In this document: piece by piece, positions 7,398 to 13,525 of the stretch
Layout of the letters: each line of letters starts with the position of its first letter
How positions within the stretch are numbered: the stretch's first letter is position 1
Source of the DNA: a virus
DNA length: 24,237 bases
Virus record (IMG/VR): IMGVR_UViG_3300013094_002227
Span: 1-24,237 of that record
Direction: 5' to 3' (one strand)
Notes under the pieces: model-generated
What the model saw: the letters and a program-made list of their open reading frames with translations, nothing else
Databases searched by the model: none
What the model was told of the DNA's origin: nothing
Made by a program: the position numbers and the translations under genes

Positions 7398-8114
7398 TCA
7401 TTCTCCATAAACCGCTAACACCTCCTTCACGGCATTATGGCGTTCAATGTCTCTAGTTTCAAACTGCACAATATCTATGTGTTTGAGAACCGGTTTGTCT
7501 GAGATTAAGTTACAGAAATCAATCAGACCATTATCGCTCAATCGGTCTGCTTGTGCCAAATCTCCTGTCACTACCATCTTAGACCCTTCTCCTAAACGGG
7601 TCAGTAGCATTTTCATTTGATTTACTGTGGCATTTTGCATTTCATCTGCAACTATGTATGCGTTCTTAAATGTGCGTCCACGCATATACGCAAGTGGGCT
7701 TATTTCAATAACACCTTCCTCTAGCATTTTTGCTATGTCTTTTTGTTGGTAATATTCTCCAAAGACATCAAATATAGGACGAGTCCAGGGCGCCATCTTT
7801 TCATTTAGCGTACCTGGTAAAAATCCTAAATCTTCGTCTACAGAGACGGCGGGTCTTGTTACAACTATCTTATCTACAACGCCTTCTTGAAACATCTTGA
7901 TCCCGTGCTGAACTGCAAGCATTGTTTTACCTGTACCCGCAGGTCCTATGGCAAATACTATACTTTTAGTTTCATCTTGAAGTTTTTGAATGTAAACCTG
8001 TTGGTTTAAATTGCGTGGATGCAGGCTCACACGCTGCTTCTTTTGCGGAAGATATGTTGGAAAGTCAATGACTTTAACGTCGGAAGTAAAGCGTTTTTTC
8101 ACTCTTCTACTCAT
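7398..8114 (-). CDS. phoH: PhoH-like ATPase
   Basis: 238 residues, a PhoH-family P-loop NTPase with Walker A GPAGTGKT at 57-64, the conserved VVTRP at 84-88, Walker B with VADEMQN at 155-161 and the VVTGD sensor at 181-185. The family is very common in aquatic phages and is related to the helicase-like domain of bacterial PhoH; nucleotide binding is clear and RNA-related functions have been proposed, but the phage role is unsettled. It is the only minus-strand gene in the window, convergent with the ferredoxin gene. The ATG at 8114-8112 has a strong site, AGGAG (8127-8123), that is partly buried in a potential hairpin (see the leader feature). Confidence 0.92.
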   Translation of the reverse strand: MSRRVKKRFTSDVKVIDFPTYLPQKKQRVSLHPRNLNQQVYIQKLQDETKSIVFAIGPAGTGKTMLAVQHGIKMFQEGVVDKIVVTRPAVSVDEDLGFLPGTLNEKMAPWTRPIFDVFGEYYQQKDIAKMLEEGVIEISPLAYMRGRTFKNAYIVADEMQNATVNQMKMLLTRLGEGSKMVVTGDLAQADRLSDNGLIDFCNLISDKPVLKHIDIVQFETRDIERHNAVKEVLAVYGE

Positions 8115-8120
8115 CTAGTT

Positions 8121-8183
8121 GTCTCCTACTTATGAGAAAGTAGGACTTGTAGTGACCGCCTTTGATTACTACAGAGGTCCTAC
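8121..8183 (-). promoter_or_regulatory. phoH leader with two competing hairpins
   Basis: On the minus strand two mutually exclusive structures can form. In the first, GTAGGAC (8183-8177) pairs with GTCCTAC (8146-8140), with an inner stem TGTAGT (8173-8168)/ACTACA (8153-8148) closing a 14-base loop; this leaves the ribosome site free. In the second, CCTACTT (8144-8138) pairs with AAGTAGG (8131-8125), whose last three bases are the start of the AGGAG ribosome site (8127-8123). Bases 8140-8144 are shared, so only one can form. This is the architecture of a translational switch; no ligand or known riboswitch class is recognised. Confidence 0.5.
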
Positions 8184-8209
8184 ACAATTATTTAACCAAT
8201 CGCTATAAT
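8181..8209 (+). promoter_or_regulatory. Possible sigma70 promoter
   Basis: TATAAT at 8204-8209 is a perfect -10 box. At 17 bases upstream lies TACACA (8181-8186), a 4-of-6 match to the -35 consensus. It points to the gene at 8273. Weaker than the two sigma70 promoters at 6077 and 13465. Confidence 0.35.
8189..8195 (-). promoter_or_regulatory. Possible late promoter for phoH
   Basis: The minus strand reads TTAAATA at 8195-8189, one base off the CTAAATA form used elsewhere in the window. A start about six bases downstream would fall at the first base of the leader hairpin (8183). Weak on its own; the location is what makes it plausible. Confidence 0.3.
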
Positions 8210-8240
8210 AATAAAGTAATCAGATATCATTTAAAACCAG

Positions 8241-8247
8241 CTAAATA
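8241..8247 (+). promoter_or_regulatory. Late promoter, CTAAATA form
   Basis: CTAAATA lies 25 bases before the ATG at 8273, the same motif and a similar spacing as upstream of 21729. No strong ribosome site follows, only GGAC. Confidence 0.55.
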
Positions 8248-8272
8248 AGTATAGAAACTTCTGGACACTAAC

Positions 8273-8857
8273 ATGCATGATATTTTAGATGTAATTAAAA
8301 ACATAGACGATCTATACGAAAATAATACAAATTTAGCCATACTCAAGGATTTTGAGCGTGTGTTAGATGAGATGGATATGTATGTGTACGAAAACTGGGA
8401 GGATGGCGAATTAGCATCAGGCCCGTTTGTTGATCGTCACTGGATTACTGCAAGTTTTATGTGGCCAGAACATAAGATGCCAAATCCCGTTGCTGGCAAG
8501 CGTTTAACTGAACTGGGTTGCAAAGTAGCCTATCAAAAGAGTCATTTGATCGAGCCTCGCAAAATTAAGAAGCCTAGCGACATTCGTCCGGGTACTAAAA
8601 AGGGCAAATTAGATCATAAGCCAATCTGGATTGTGGAAATACAGATGCCGAAGAAAATAGCATTTGACATTTATCGTGGATATATGGACAAAATGCGTGG
8701 TAAGCTAGAAACAATTAAAGATACTCCTAAACCTACACAAGGTGGAGCACCTATGCCAGGAGCAGGTGGCGCTCCAGGAATGCCAATGGCGGGCGCAGCT
8801 CCAGGGGCTCCGGCAGCACCGGGCGGTAGTCCAGTTGGATCACCTACACCAGTTTAA
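8273..8857 (+). CDS. Conserved phage protein with Pro/Gly/Ala-rich tail
   Basis: 194 residues in two parts. Residues 1-145 form a compact, acidic-to-mixed domain with several Trp and aromatic residues (YVYENWEDGELASGPFVDRHW at 37-57, given here only as a landmark by position and its Trp, Glu and Asp residues) and a basic stretch around 95-115. Residues 150-194 are low-complexity Gly, Ala, Pro and Met, likely disordered. No catalytic motif or membrane segment is evident. I have an impression of similar proteins near structural genes in T4-like aquatic phages but cannot name a family. It opens a late unit with the gene at 8866, 8 bases on. Confidence 0.6.
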   Translation: MHDILDVIKNIDDLYENNTNLAILKDFERVLDEMDMYVYENWEDGELASGPFVDRHWITASFMWPEHKMPNPVAGKRLTELGCKVAYQKSHLIEPRKIKKPSDIRPGTKKGKLDHKPIWIVEIQMPKKIAFDIYRGYMDKMRGKLETIKDTPKPTQGGAPMPGAGGAPGMPMAGAAPGAPAAPGGSPVGSPTPV

Positions 8858-8865
8858 GGATAGCT

Positions 8866-9588
8866 ATGAGTTTAAAAGCAAATGATCTAAGAGGTTTCGT
8901 TAAAAAAGTTTTCGAAATCGATAGTTATAAAAGTAAAATCGGTAATGATGCAGAAACTGTAGTAGTCAGCTTTACAGTTGAGCAACAAGAACCTGCTGAA
9001 GATTTAGAAAATTTCTTAGAGATGGGTTATCCATTTGTTCTAGATGCAGATGTTAGCCCAGGTGAAACTGATGACGGCGTATATCAAGTGTTTGTTGAAC
9101 TTGAGCGTGGACGCCACATATCAGATCAGATTGTAGAAATGTTAGACGGTGTTAGTAAAATTACAGGCATTGATAATTTTAGATTCCGTTGGTTCAAAGG
9201 ATTTAAAAGCAAGGAAGCTACCTTAGAAAATTTAAAAGAAGTAATTCCTGCTAGTAAAAATGACTACGAAATATCATCAGAAAGAACACAATTAGAAAAT
9301 TTTTCAAACTTCTTTAAAAATAGTTACAGTGATAGCATTACAGTTCTAGATGAGAGTATAACATTTAGAAGAATATGGGCCGATCCACTTAAATTTAATA
9401 TTATCAATAGTGGTCCTAAACAAGAAGTTTATGAAAGTATACCTGGACCATTTATGTTAGAAAATCAACATATAGCAGAAACGCTCTATTTGACCAAACA
9501 AATTGGAAACTATAACATAACTAAGATTGGTAATACATTTATATTTGAAAACAGCGGATGGGCTGTTGCATTAGAAAGGATAAAATAA
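8866..9588 (+). CDS. Protein of unknown function, mixed alpha/beta
   Basis: 240 residues, acidic, with no signal peptide, Cys or membrane segment. The first 110 residues look like an alternating alpha/beta domain (VVVSFTVEQQ..., VYQVFVELERGRHIS, FRFRWFKGF), the rest like a second domain ending in NTFIFENSGWAVALERIK. The start has AAGGA overlapping the upstream stop region. Its stop overlaps the endolysin ATG by one base (TAATG), tying it to the lysis genes. No family recognised; a structural or assembly role is possible given the late context. Confidence 0.6.
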   Translation: MSLKANDLRGFVKKVFEIDSYKSKIGNDAETVVVSFTVEQQEPAEDLENFLEMGYPFVLDADVSPGETDDGVYQVFVELERGRHISDQIVEMLDGVSKITGIDNFRFRWFKGFKSKEATLENLKEVIPASKNDYEISSERTQLENFSNFFKNSYSDSITVLDESITFRRIWADPLKFNIINSGPKQEVYESIPGPFMLENQHIAETLYLTKQIGNYNITKIGNTFIFENSGWAVALERIK

Positions 9589-10214
9589 TGGCAGATTTTA
9601 CATTTGATTTTAGCTTGGCTAAATGTCAAGCAATATTACAAAACAATCCCTACAGCGAACACTGGTATGAAGCACTATGCAAGATTCTACCTGATTATGA
9701 TATTAATACACCCGAACGTGTTGCTTGTTTCATGGGACAGACTATGGTCGAATCAGCAGGTTATAAGGCCATTGTGGAAAACTTAAACTATCGTCCAGAA
9801 ACATTATGCAAGATATGGCCGCATTATTTTAATGAAAGCAATGTTGCTGAATATGCTCATAACCCAGAAAAGATAGCTAATCGTGCCTACGGCGGGCGTA
9901 TGGGCAACGGTCCCGAAGAATCAGGTGATGGATTTCGTTACTGCGGTCGTGGACTAATTCAAATCACAGGTAAAGATAATTATAGCCGTTTTGCCGAAAG
10001 TATTGATACACCATTAGAAGAGATACCAGAATTCTTAACAACATTTGAAGGTTGTGTACAATCAGCTTGCTGGTTTTGGGAAGCTAATAATCTGAATGCA
10101 CTTGCTGATAACGGTGATGTATTAGGATTAACCAAAAAGATTAATGGCGGGACATTAGGTTTAAATGAACGCCAACAACATACTGCTAATGCGCATCAGA
10201 TTTTACAAGGATAA
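9588..10214 (+). CDS. GH19-type endolysin
   Basis: 208 residues, related to family 19 glycoside hydrolases (chitinase-like phage lysozymes) that cut the glycan strand of peptidoglycan. The catalytic Glu is expected at residue 55 in FMGQTMVESAGYK (48-60); the family motifs NYRPETL (62-67 region), ANRAYGGRMGNG, DGFRYCGRGLIQITGKDNY and the CVQSACWFW segment all follow in order. An upstream in-frame ATG at 9558 would lie 30 bases inside the previous gene; the ATG at 9588 has AAGGA at 9575-9579 and is preferred. There is no signal peptide, so release would need the holin-like partner. It heads the lysis region. Confidence 0.9.
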   Translation: MADFTFDFSLAKCQAILQNNPYSEHWYEALCKILPDYDINTPERVACFMGQTMVESAGYKAIVENLNYRPETLCKIWPHYFNESNVAEYAHNPEKIANRAYGGRMGNGPEESGDGFRYCGRGLIQITGKDNYSRFAESIDTPLEEIPEFLTTFEGCVQSACWFWEANNLNALADNGDVLGLTKKINGGTLGLNERQQHTANAHQILQG

Positions 10215-10217
10215 TTT

Positions 10218-10676
10218 ATGTCTAGCTGGATGATGAATTTAATATTAGGACAAATTCCAGTATGGATATGGCCTGCTTTATCCGGCGGAGGCGTAGCAGT
10301 ATATTTGTTATCCGGAATACTTTCACATTTGCCACAGTTCACACCGTGGCATTATGTTTTAAGACCATTAAGTATTGTGGCTGTTTTATTTGGGGTGTTT
10401 ATGTATGGGGGTGCCGGAGTTACTGAAATACTACAAGCACAAATTAAAGAACAAGAAGCTCGAATTGCAGTAGCAGAACAAAAAAGCAATGATGCTAACG
10501 TGCAAATACAAACTAAGATTGTAACTCAAACTAAAGTTATACATGATACTAAAGTTGTTGTGCAAAAAGAACTAGTAGCAGATGCTAGTAAAATAGATGC
10601 CGAATGCAAAGTTGATCCAGCCGCAATTAAAGATTTAAATGATGCTGCTAAAAATCCGCTGGGGGCAAGCAAATGA
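10218..10676 (+). CDS. Rz-like inner-membrane spanin (putative)
   Basis: 152 residues with two hydrophobic segments (about residues 14-35 and 46-70) followed by a long coiled-coil-like stretch (about 73-125, rich in Gln, Glu, Lys) and a C-terminal motif with CKVDPAAIKDLNDAAKNP, reminiscent of the C-terminal end of Rz proteins. In Gram-negative phages the i-spanin crosses the inner membrane and joins an outer-membrane lipoprotein; a lipoprotein gene follows with ATGA overlap, as expected of a spanin pair. Most Rz proteins have one membrane segment, so the two here are unusual; a holin-like function for the N-terminal half is an alternative. Confidence 0.6.
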   Translation: MSSWMMNLILGQIPVWIWPALSGGGVAVYLLSGILSHLPQFTPWHYVLRPLSIVAVLFGVFMYGGAGVTEILQAQIKEQEARIAVAEQKSNDANVQIQTKIVTQTKVIHDTKVVVQKELVADASKIDAECKVDPAAIKDLNDAAKNPLGASK

Positions 10677-10948
10677 AAAAGTTAATAACCTTGTTTCTTA
10701 TTGTCAGCCTAGCAGGATGTGCAAGTACAACAAAAACCAATGTCAGCATGTCTTTTCCATCTGCTACACAAGATTTATTAACGTCTTGTCCTGATCTAGC
10801 TGTATTAGATCCTAACACACAAAAATTAAGTCAAGTATTAGAAGTTGTAAGTTCAAATTATAGTCAGTATTATGACTGCAAAGTAAAAGTAGATAGTTGG
10901 ATAGAATGGTACAACACACAAAAAAGTATAAGTGAGAGTGTAAAATGA
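10673..10948 (+). CDS. Rz1-like outer-membrane lipoprotein (o-spanin, putative)
   Basis: 91 residues beginning with a lipoprotein signal: basic MKK, hydrophobic core, and lipobox LAGC with the acylated Cys at 16. The mature part carries Cys at 39 and 69 and a pattern (SCPDLAVLD, YYDCKVKVDSWIEWYNTQK) I associate with Rz1-like proteins of large myophages. It overlaps both neighbours by ATGA. With the upstream gene it would fuse inner and outer membranes at lysis. Lipoprotein status is seen; the spanin role is inferred from position and pattern. Confidence 0.7.
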   Translation: MKKLITLFLIVSLAGCASTTKTNVSMSFPSATQDLLTSCPDLAVLDPNTQKLSQVLEVVSSNYSQYYDCKVKVDSWIEWYNTQKSISESVK

Positions 10949-11346
10949 AAAAATTATTATCAGTATGTGTATTTTTTACACTAGCTGGTTGTTCAGTTGT
11001 AGATGCCTACCTAATGAAGTATGACGGTAACGAATACCAAATTATAACCGAAATTAGGAGAGATGCGCAAGCATACAAAACATCATGTGATGATGAATTA
11101 ACAAGCACAGTAAATTCCGTAGCTTTAGCAGATAAAACAAGATTATTTATGTTGTTTAGCGAACATTATCCACATAATGAACCTACTATTAAAGCTAGCA
11201 TAGAATTAGATAAAATTGCACAAGGTCTTAAAACACAGTATACCAATGGCGGAAAAGTAAATCCGCTATTTTGTAAAATAAAATTTGAATCAATTGAAAC
11301 TAGTGCAGAAAGCATGCAAAAAGTTATAGGAGCTAAACCAAGATGA
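10945..11346 (+). CDS. Second phage lipoprotein of lysis region
   Basis: 133 residues with a clear lipoprotein signal peptide: MKK, hydrophobic core, lipobox LAGC with Cys at 16. The mature part is helical with cysteines at 49 and 111 that could form a disulphide in the periplasm. Overlaps both neighbours by ATGA. The signal peptide resembles that of the preceding lipoprotein, yet the mature sequences show no obvious similarity. It might be an accessory spanin, a lysis regulator or a superinfection-exclusion lipoprotein; the sequence does not decide. Confidence 0.7.
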   Translation: MKKLLSVCVFFTLAGCSVVDAYLMKYDGNEYQIITEIRRDAQAYKTSCDDELTSTVNSVALADKTRLFMLFSEHYPHNEPTIKASIELDKIAQGLKTQYTNGGKVNPLFCKIKFESIETSAESMQKVIGAKPR

Positions 11347-11600
11347 CTATCGAATACAATCAAAGCCTACTAGCCAGCATCAGTAGCCAAAATCCAGATG
11401 TAAATGCGGCCGCATCGCAAGTAAATCAATATACAGAAATGTGTAAAGCAGGGCAGATAAGTAGAGAAGAATATGCTCAATTATTAAGAGATATTCAAAG
11501 TCAGATTAATATTCAAGCATCTATGGCTGAATTAGATGCTATGGAAACATTAAATACTGCTATTAACGGACTTATAACTATAGCATCGTTGGTAGCTTAA
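11343..11600 (+). CDS. Small helical protein in lysis operon
   Basis: 85 residues, predicted helical, Gln/Ala/Ser-rich, with a mildly hydrophobic C-terminal end (INGLITIASLVA at 74-85) too short for a clear membrane segment. No signal peptide. It overlaps the upstream lipoprotein gene by ATGA, so it is part of the same translational chain. No family recognised. Confidence 0.6.
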   Translation: MTIEYNQSLLASISSQNPDVNAAASQVNQYTEMCKAGQISREEYAQLLRDIQSQINIQASMAELDAMETLNTAINGLITIASLVA

Positions 11601-11614
11601 TAAGGAGAAGTATC

Positions 11615-11980
11615 ATGGGATGGTTTACAAATTTAGAAAAGAACATTGCAGGAAAACTAGCTAGTGCTTTCATGGAGGCAAAGACTTTGTCTGAGCAAGC
11701 CAGTGACGATCTAGTAAAAGCAGAAGCTAATTTAGTACGAGCAAAACAAAGAGCCGCTGATCTAGCTGCAGCCGCACATCAAGCTGCCGTAGCTGCTGTA
11801 GAAAAAGCTACACAAGAAACAGAAAAGCTCATGGAAGAAGCGAAAGCTGCGAAAGAAAAAGCTGAATATCATGCAGGACTAGTTGTGTCTCCACAAGAAC
11901 CAACTATGGATCTAACTCCGGCCGTGGAGCCTACATTAGCACAGCAATATGCGGCGTCACAGACTACTGCACAGCAATAA
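11615..11980 (+). CDS. Alanine-rich coiled-coil protein
   Basis: 121 residues. From about residue 10 to 88 it is an almost uninterrupted Ala/Glu/Lys-rich helix with heptad-like spacing, likely a coiled coil or an amphipathic helix that lies on membranes; the last 30 residues are Pro/Gln/Thr-rich and probably flexible. There is no signal peptide. The start has a strong site (AAGGAG at 11602-11607). The stop codon is embedded in the late promoter at 11976 of the next unit. Function unknown; phasin-like or scaffold-like helices look similar by eye, so no call is made. Confidence 0.65.
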   Translation: MGWFTNLEKNIAGKLASAFMEAKTLSEQASDDLVKAEANLVRAKQRAADLAAAAHQAAVAAVEKATQETEKLMEEAKAAKEKAEYHAGLVVSPQEPTMDLTPAVEPTLAQQYAASQTTAQQ

Positions 11981-11983
11981 ATA
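11976..11983 (+). promoter_or_regulatory. Late promoter overlapping a stop codon
   Basis: AATAAATA fits the T4 late octamer in seven of eight bases and contains the TAA of the upstream gene (11978-11980). It is followed by CTAG, giving ATAAATACTAG, the same 11-base word as at 17826. The ATG at 12006 lies 22 bases on with AGGAG in between. Confidence 0.6.
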
Positions 11984-12005
11984 CTAGTATTAAAGGAGCG
12001 AACAA

Positions 12006-12587
12006 ATGGCATTATTAGATTCAGTATTAAGTCTAATCACAAAACAACCTAAAGACCCTAATGCACCAAAACCACCAGTAGGTAGCCGTAGCGAGCGTGA
12101 GGCAAAGATTAAAGATAAAGCAGGTATGGTCATCAATGTGTTTGCATTGTTGCTGGCACTCAACGCTTGGTATGGCGGTAAACTGTCTAGCACTGTTTTA
12201 AATAATACTATCGCTGCCAATGACACTTATGCATTTTATCAAGCTAAGAGCTTGAAACAAACCCTGGCAGAACAAAATCTTTATGAAGCCAAACACAATA
12301 GCGACAAGGCCCGTGCTGAAGAAATGGCTAAAAAGATTGAAGACTACGAAAATGGTCCAGAAGGTAAAAAAGCATTATTAGCAAAAGCTAAGAAGATGGA
12401 GGCCGACAGGGACGAAGCTAAAAAATCTAGTCCTTGGATCGGGTATGCATCAACCGCATATCAGTTGAGTATCGTTATTCTTTCAGCTAGTATTTTAGCT
12501 GTTAGTATGCCTTTGTTTTGGAGCAGTTTTTTAGTAGCAGGACTTGGTTTATTTTTAAGTCTAAATGGCTTATTTCTTTGGTTTTAA
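12006..12587 (+). CDS. DUF4337-like membrane protein
   Basis: 193 residues. The layout resembles the bacterial DUF4337 family: a charged N-terminus, a membrane segment (about 38-57), the conserved-looking ANDTYAFYQAKSLKQ (71-85), a long charged helix (85-140), and two C-terminal membrane segments (about 145-166 and 169-193). The family has no known biochemical function. The ribosome site AGGAGCGAACAA is almost identical to that of the next gene, pointing to shared origin or matched expression. Placed between the lysis genes and the holin-like gene, it may act at the inner membrane during lysis; that is inference. Confidence 0.65.
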   Translation: MALLDSVLSLITKQPKDPNAPKPPVGSRSEREAKIKDKAGMVINVFALLLALNAWYGGKLSSTVLNNTIAANDTYAFYQAKSLKQTLAEQNLYEAKHNSDKARAEEMAKKIEDYENGPEGKKALLAKAKKMEADRDEAKKSSPWIGYASTAYQLSIVILSASILAVSMPLFWSSFLVAGLGLFLSLNGLFLWF

Positions 12588-12604
12588 AATTTTAGGAGCG
12601 AACA

Positions 12605-13273
12605 ATGTCACATAAAAGCGAAAGTAATTGGATGCAGACGTTATGGCGTCCAATGATGGGTTGGATGTACATGCTTATCTGTTTACTAGACATGGCAGTA
12701 TTTCCAGTGCTATGGGCGCTATGGCAAGGTATTAATCATGCACCAATTACACAATGGAATCCGCTAACACTACAAGGTGCCGGTTTATTCCATATTGCGA
12801 TGGGTGCTGTATTAGGTATCAGCGCATTTGGTCGTACACAAGAGAAACTAGCAGGCACAGCCGCTAATCCAACAGCAACTAGTCAAACTGTAACTAACAA
12901 TACTAACATGAGTGGTGTTCCATCAGGTATGGGCGGTATGCAAGGTAGCATGGGTGGAGGGTTTGGAGGTTCAATGAGTTCAGGAGGCTTTGGCAGTGGA
13001 AACAACTCATCATTTGGCGGGGCTCCAGCATTTGGCGCACCTGCGTCAGGAGGATTCGGTTCCTCCACCGGTGGTTTTGGTTCAACACCAGCACCATCCA
13101 GCTTTGGTGGAGGCGGCTTTGGAAGCACACCTTCAACAACAACACCCCCAGCAACAGCGGGAGGTTTTGGATCGGGTTTTAACAGCGGGTCAGGGGCAAC
13201 ACCCGCATCAACACCAGCAGTAACAGCTAGTGGTAAAAAAGTTGTTCCACCAATAGATCAACCTCCACTATAA
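12605..13273 (+). CDS. Holin-like protein with FG-repeat tail
   Basis: 222 residues. Residues 1-85 resemble 3TM-type phage holins: RPMMGWMYML followed by hydrophobic stretches (about 16-38 and 58-76) and the closing AFGRTQEK that matches the R-x-x-EK end of that holin family. Residues 95-205 form a Gly/Phe/Ser/Thr-rich low-complexity tail with nine Phe-Gly dipeptides in GGFGS- or SSFGG-type units. The C-terminus ends in KKVVPPIDQPPL. As a holin it would form inner-membrane holes that release the GH19 endolysin; the tail is not a usual holin feature. Start supported by AGGAG. The holin call is moderate, the tail is directly seen. Confidence 0.65.
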   Translation: MSHKSESNWMQTLWRPMMGWMYMLICLLDMAVFPVLWALWQGINHAPITQWNPLTLQGAGLFHIAMGAVLGISAFGRTQEKLAGTAANPTATSQTVTNNTNMSGVPSGMGGMQGSMGGGFGGSMSSGGFGSGNNSSFGGAPAFGAPASGGFGSSTGGFGSTPAPSSFGGGGFGSTPSTTTPPATAGGFGSGFNSGSGATPASTPAVTASGKKVVPPIDQPPL

Positions 13274-13282
13274 GGAAATAAA

Positions 13283-13456
13283 ATGAAAAAACTATTAGCA
13301 CTATTAATTGTAGCTGTATTTGCTAGTTCAGCAATGGCCGCTGAAACGGCCAAAGCACCTACTAAGCCAGCAGTTAAAAAAGAAGTTAAGCATCACAAAA
13401 AAGCAGAAGGTACAGAAATAGCAGGTACCAAGCCAGATACAGTCAAGAAAAAATAA
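13283..13456 (+). CDS. Small Sec-secreted Lys-rich peptide
   Basis: 57 residues. Residues 1-19 form a clean Sec signal peptide (MKKLLALLIVAVFASSAMA) with cleavage expected after AMA; the mature 38 residues are Lys/Ala/Pro/Thr-rich with HHKK, and would be a small basic periplasmic peptide. The start has AAGGA at 13272-13276. It is the last gene before a strong terminator. Small signal-bearing Lys-rich peptides of this look are common in proteobacteria, which hints at host origin. It could bind the cell wall, lipopolysaccharide or a lysis partner; nothing in the sequence decides. Confidence 0.7.
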   Translation: MKKLLALLIVAVFASSAMAAETAKAPTKPAVKKEVKHHKKAEGTEIAGTKPDTVKKK

Positions 13457-13464
13457 TCAGACTC

Positions 13465-13493
13465 TTGACCGGTCCAATTAAATATAGTATAAT
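13465..13493 (+). promoter_or_regulatory. Consensus sigma70 promoter for dnaJ-def-clpA
   Basis: TTGACC (13465-13470), 17-base spacer, TATAAT (13488-13493). Expected start near 13500, leaving a leader of about 26 bases. The -10 box overlaps the loop of the terminator at 13471-13519. The bases after the -35 (TTGACCGGTCC) resemble those of the promoter at 6077 (TTGACTGGCCC). Confidence 0.85.
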
Positions 13494-13519
13494 TAACTAT
13501 ATTACATTGGACCTTTTTT
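13471..13519 (+). terminator. Two-part stem intrinsic terminator
   Basis: Outer stem GGTCCAAT (13471-13478)/ATTGGACC (13506-13513), a 2x2 internal loop, inner stem AATATAGT (13481-13488)/ACTATATT (13496-13503), a 7-base loop, then six T (13514-13519). It ends the lysis operon 14 bases after the last stop. RNA started from the enclosed promoter contains only the right arm and cannot fold it. Confidence 0.88.
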
Positions 13520-13525
13520 ACGACT

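Noticed and set aside
8201-8215. TATTAT on the minus strand as a sigma70 -10 box for phoH
   Set aside because: No matching -35 at 16-18 bases; the run of AT trinucleotides gives many chance matches.
9558-9587. Upstream ATG start for the endolysin
   Set aside because: It would extend 30 bases into the preceding gene; the ATG at 9588 has AAGGA at good distance and gives the usual N-terminus.
12883-13223. Three open frames over the FG-repeat region (two minus, one plus)
   Set aside because: They are shadows of the Gly/Phe-rich codons; all are Pro-, His- or Leu-biased low-complexity products without start signals.
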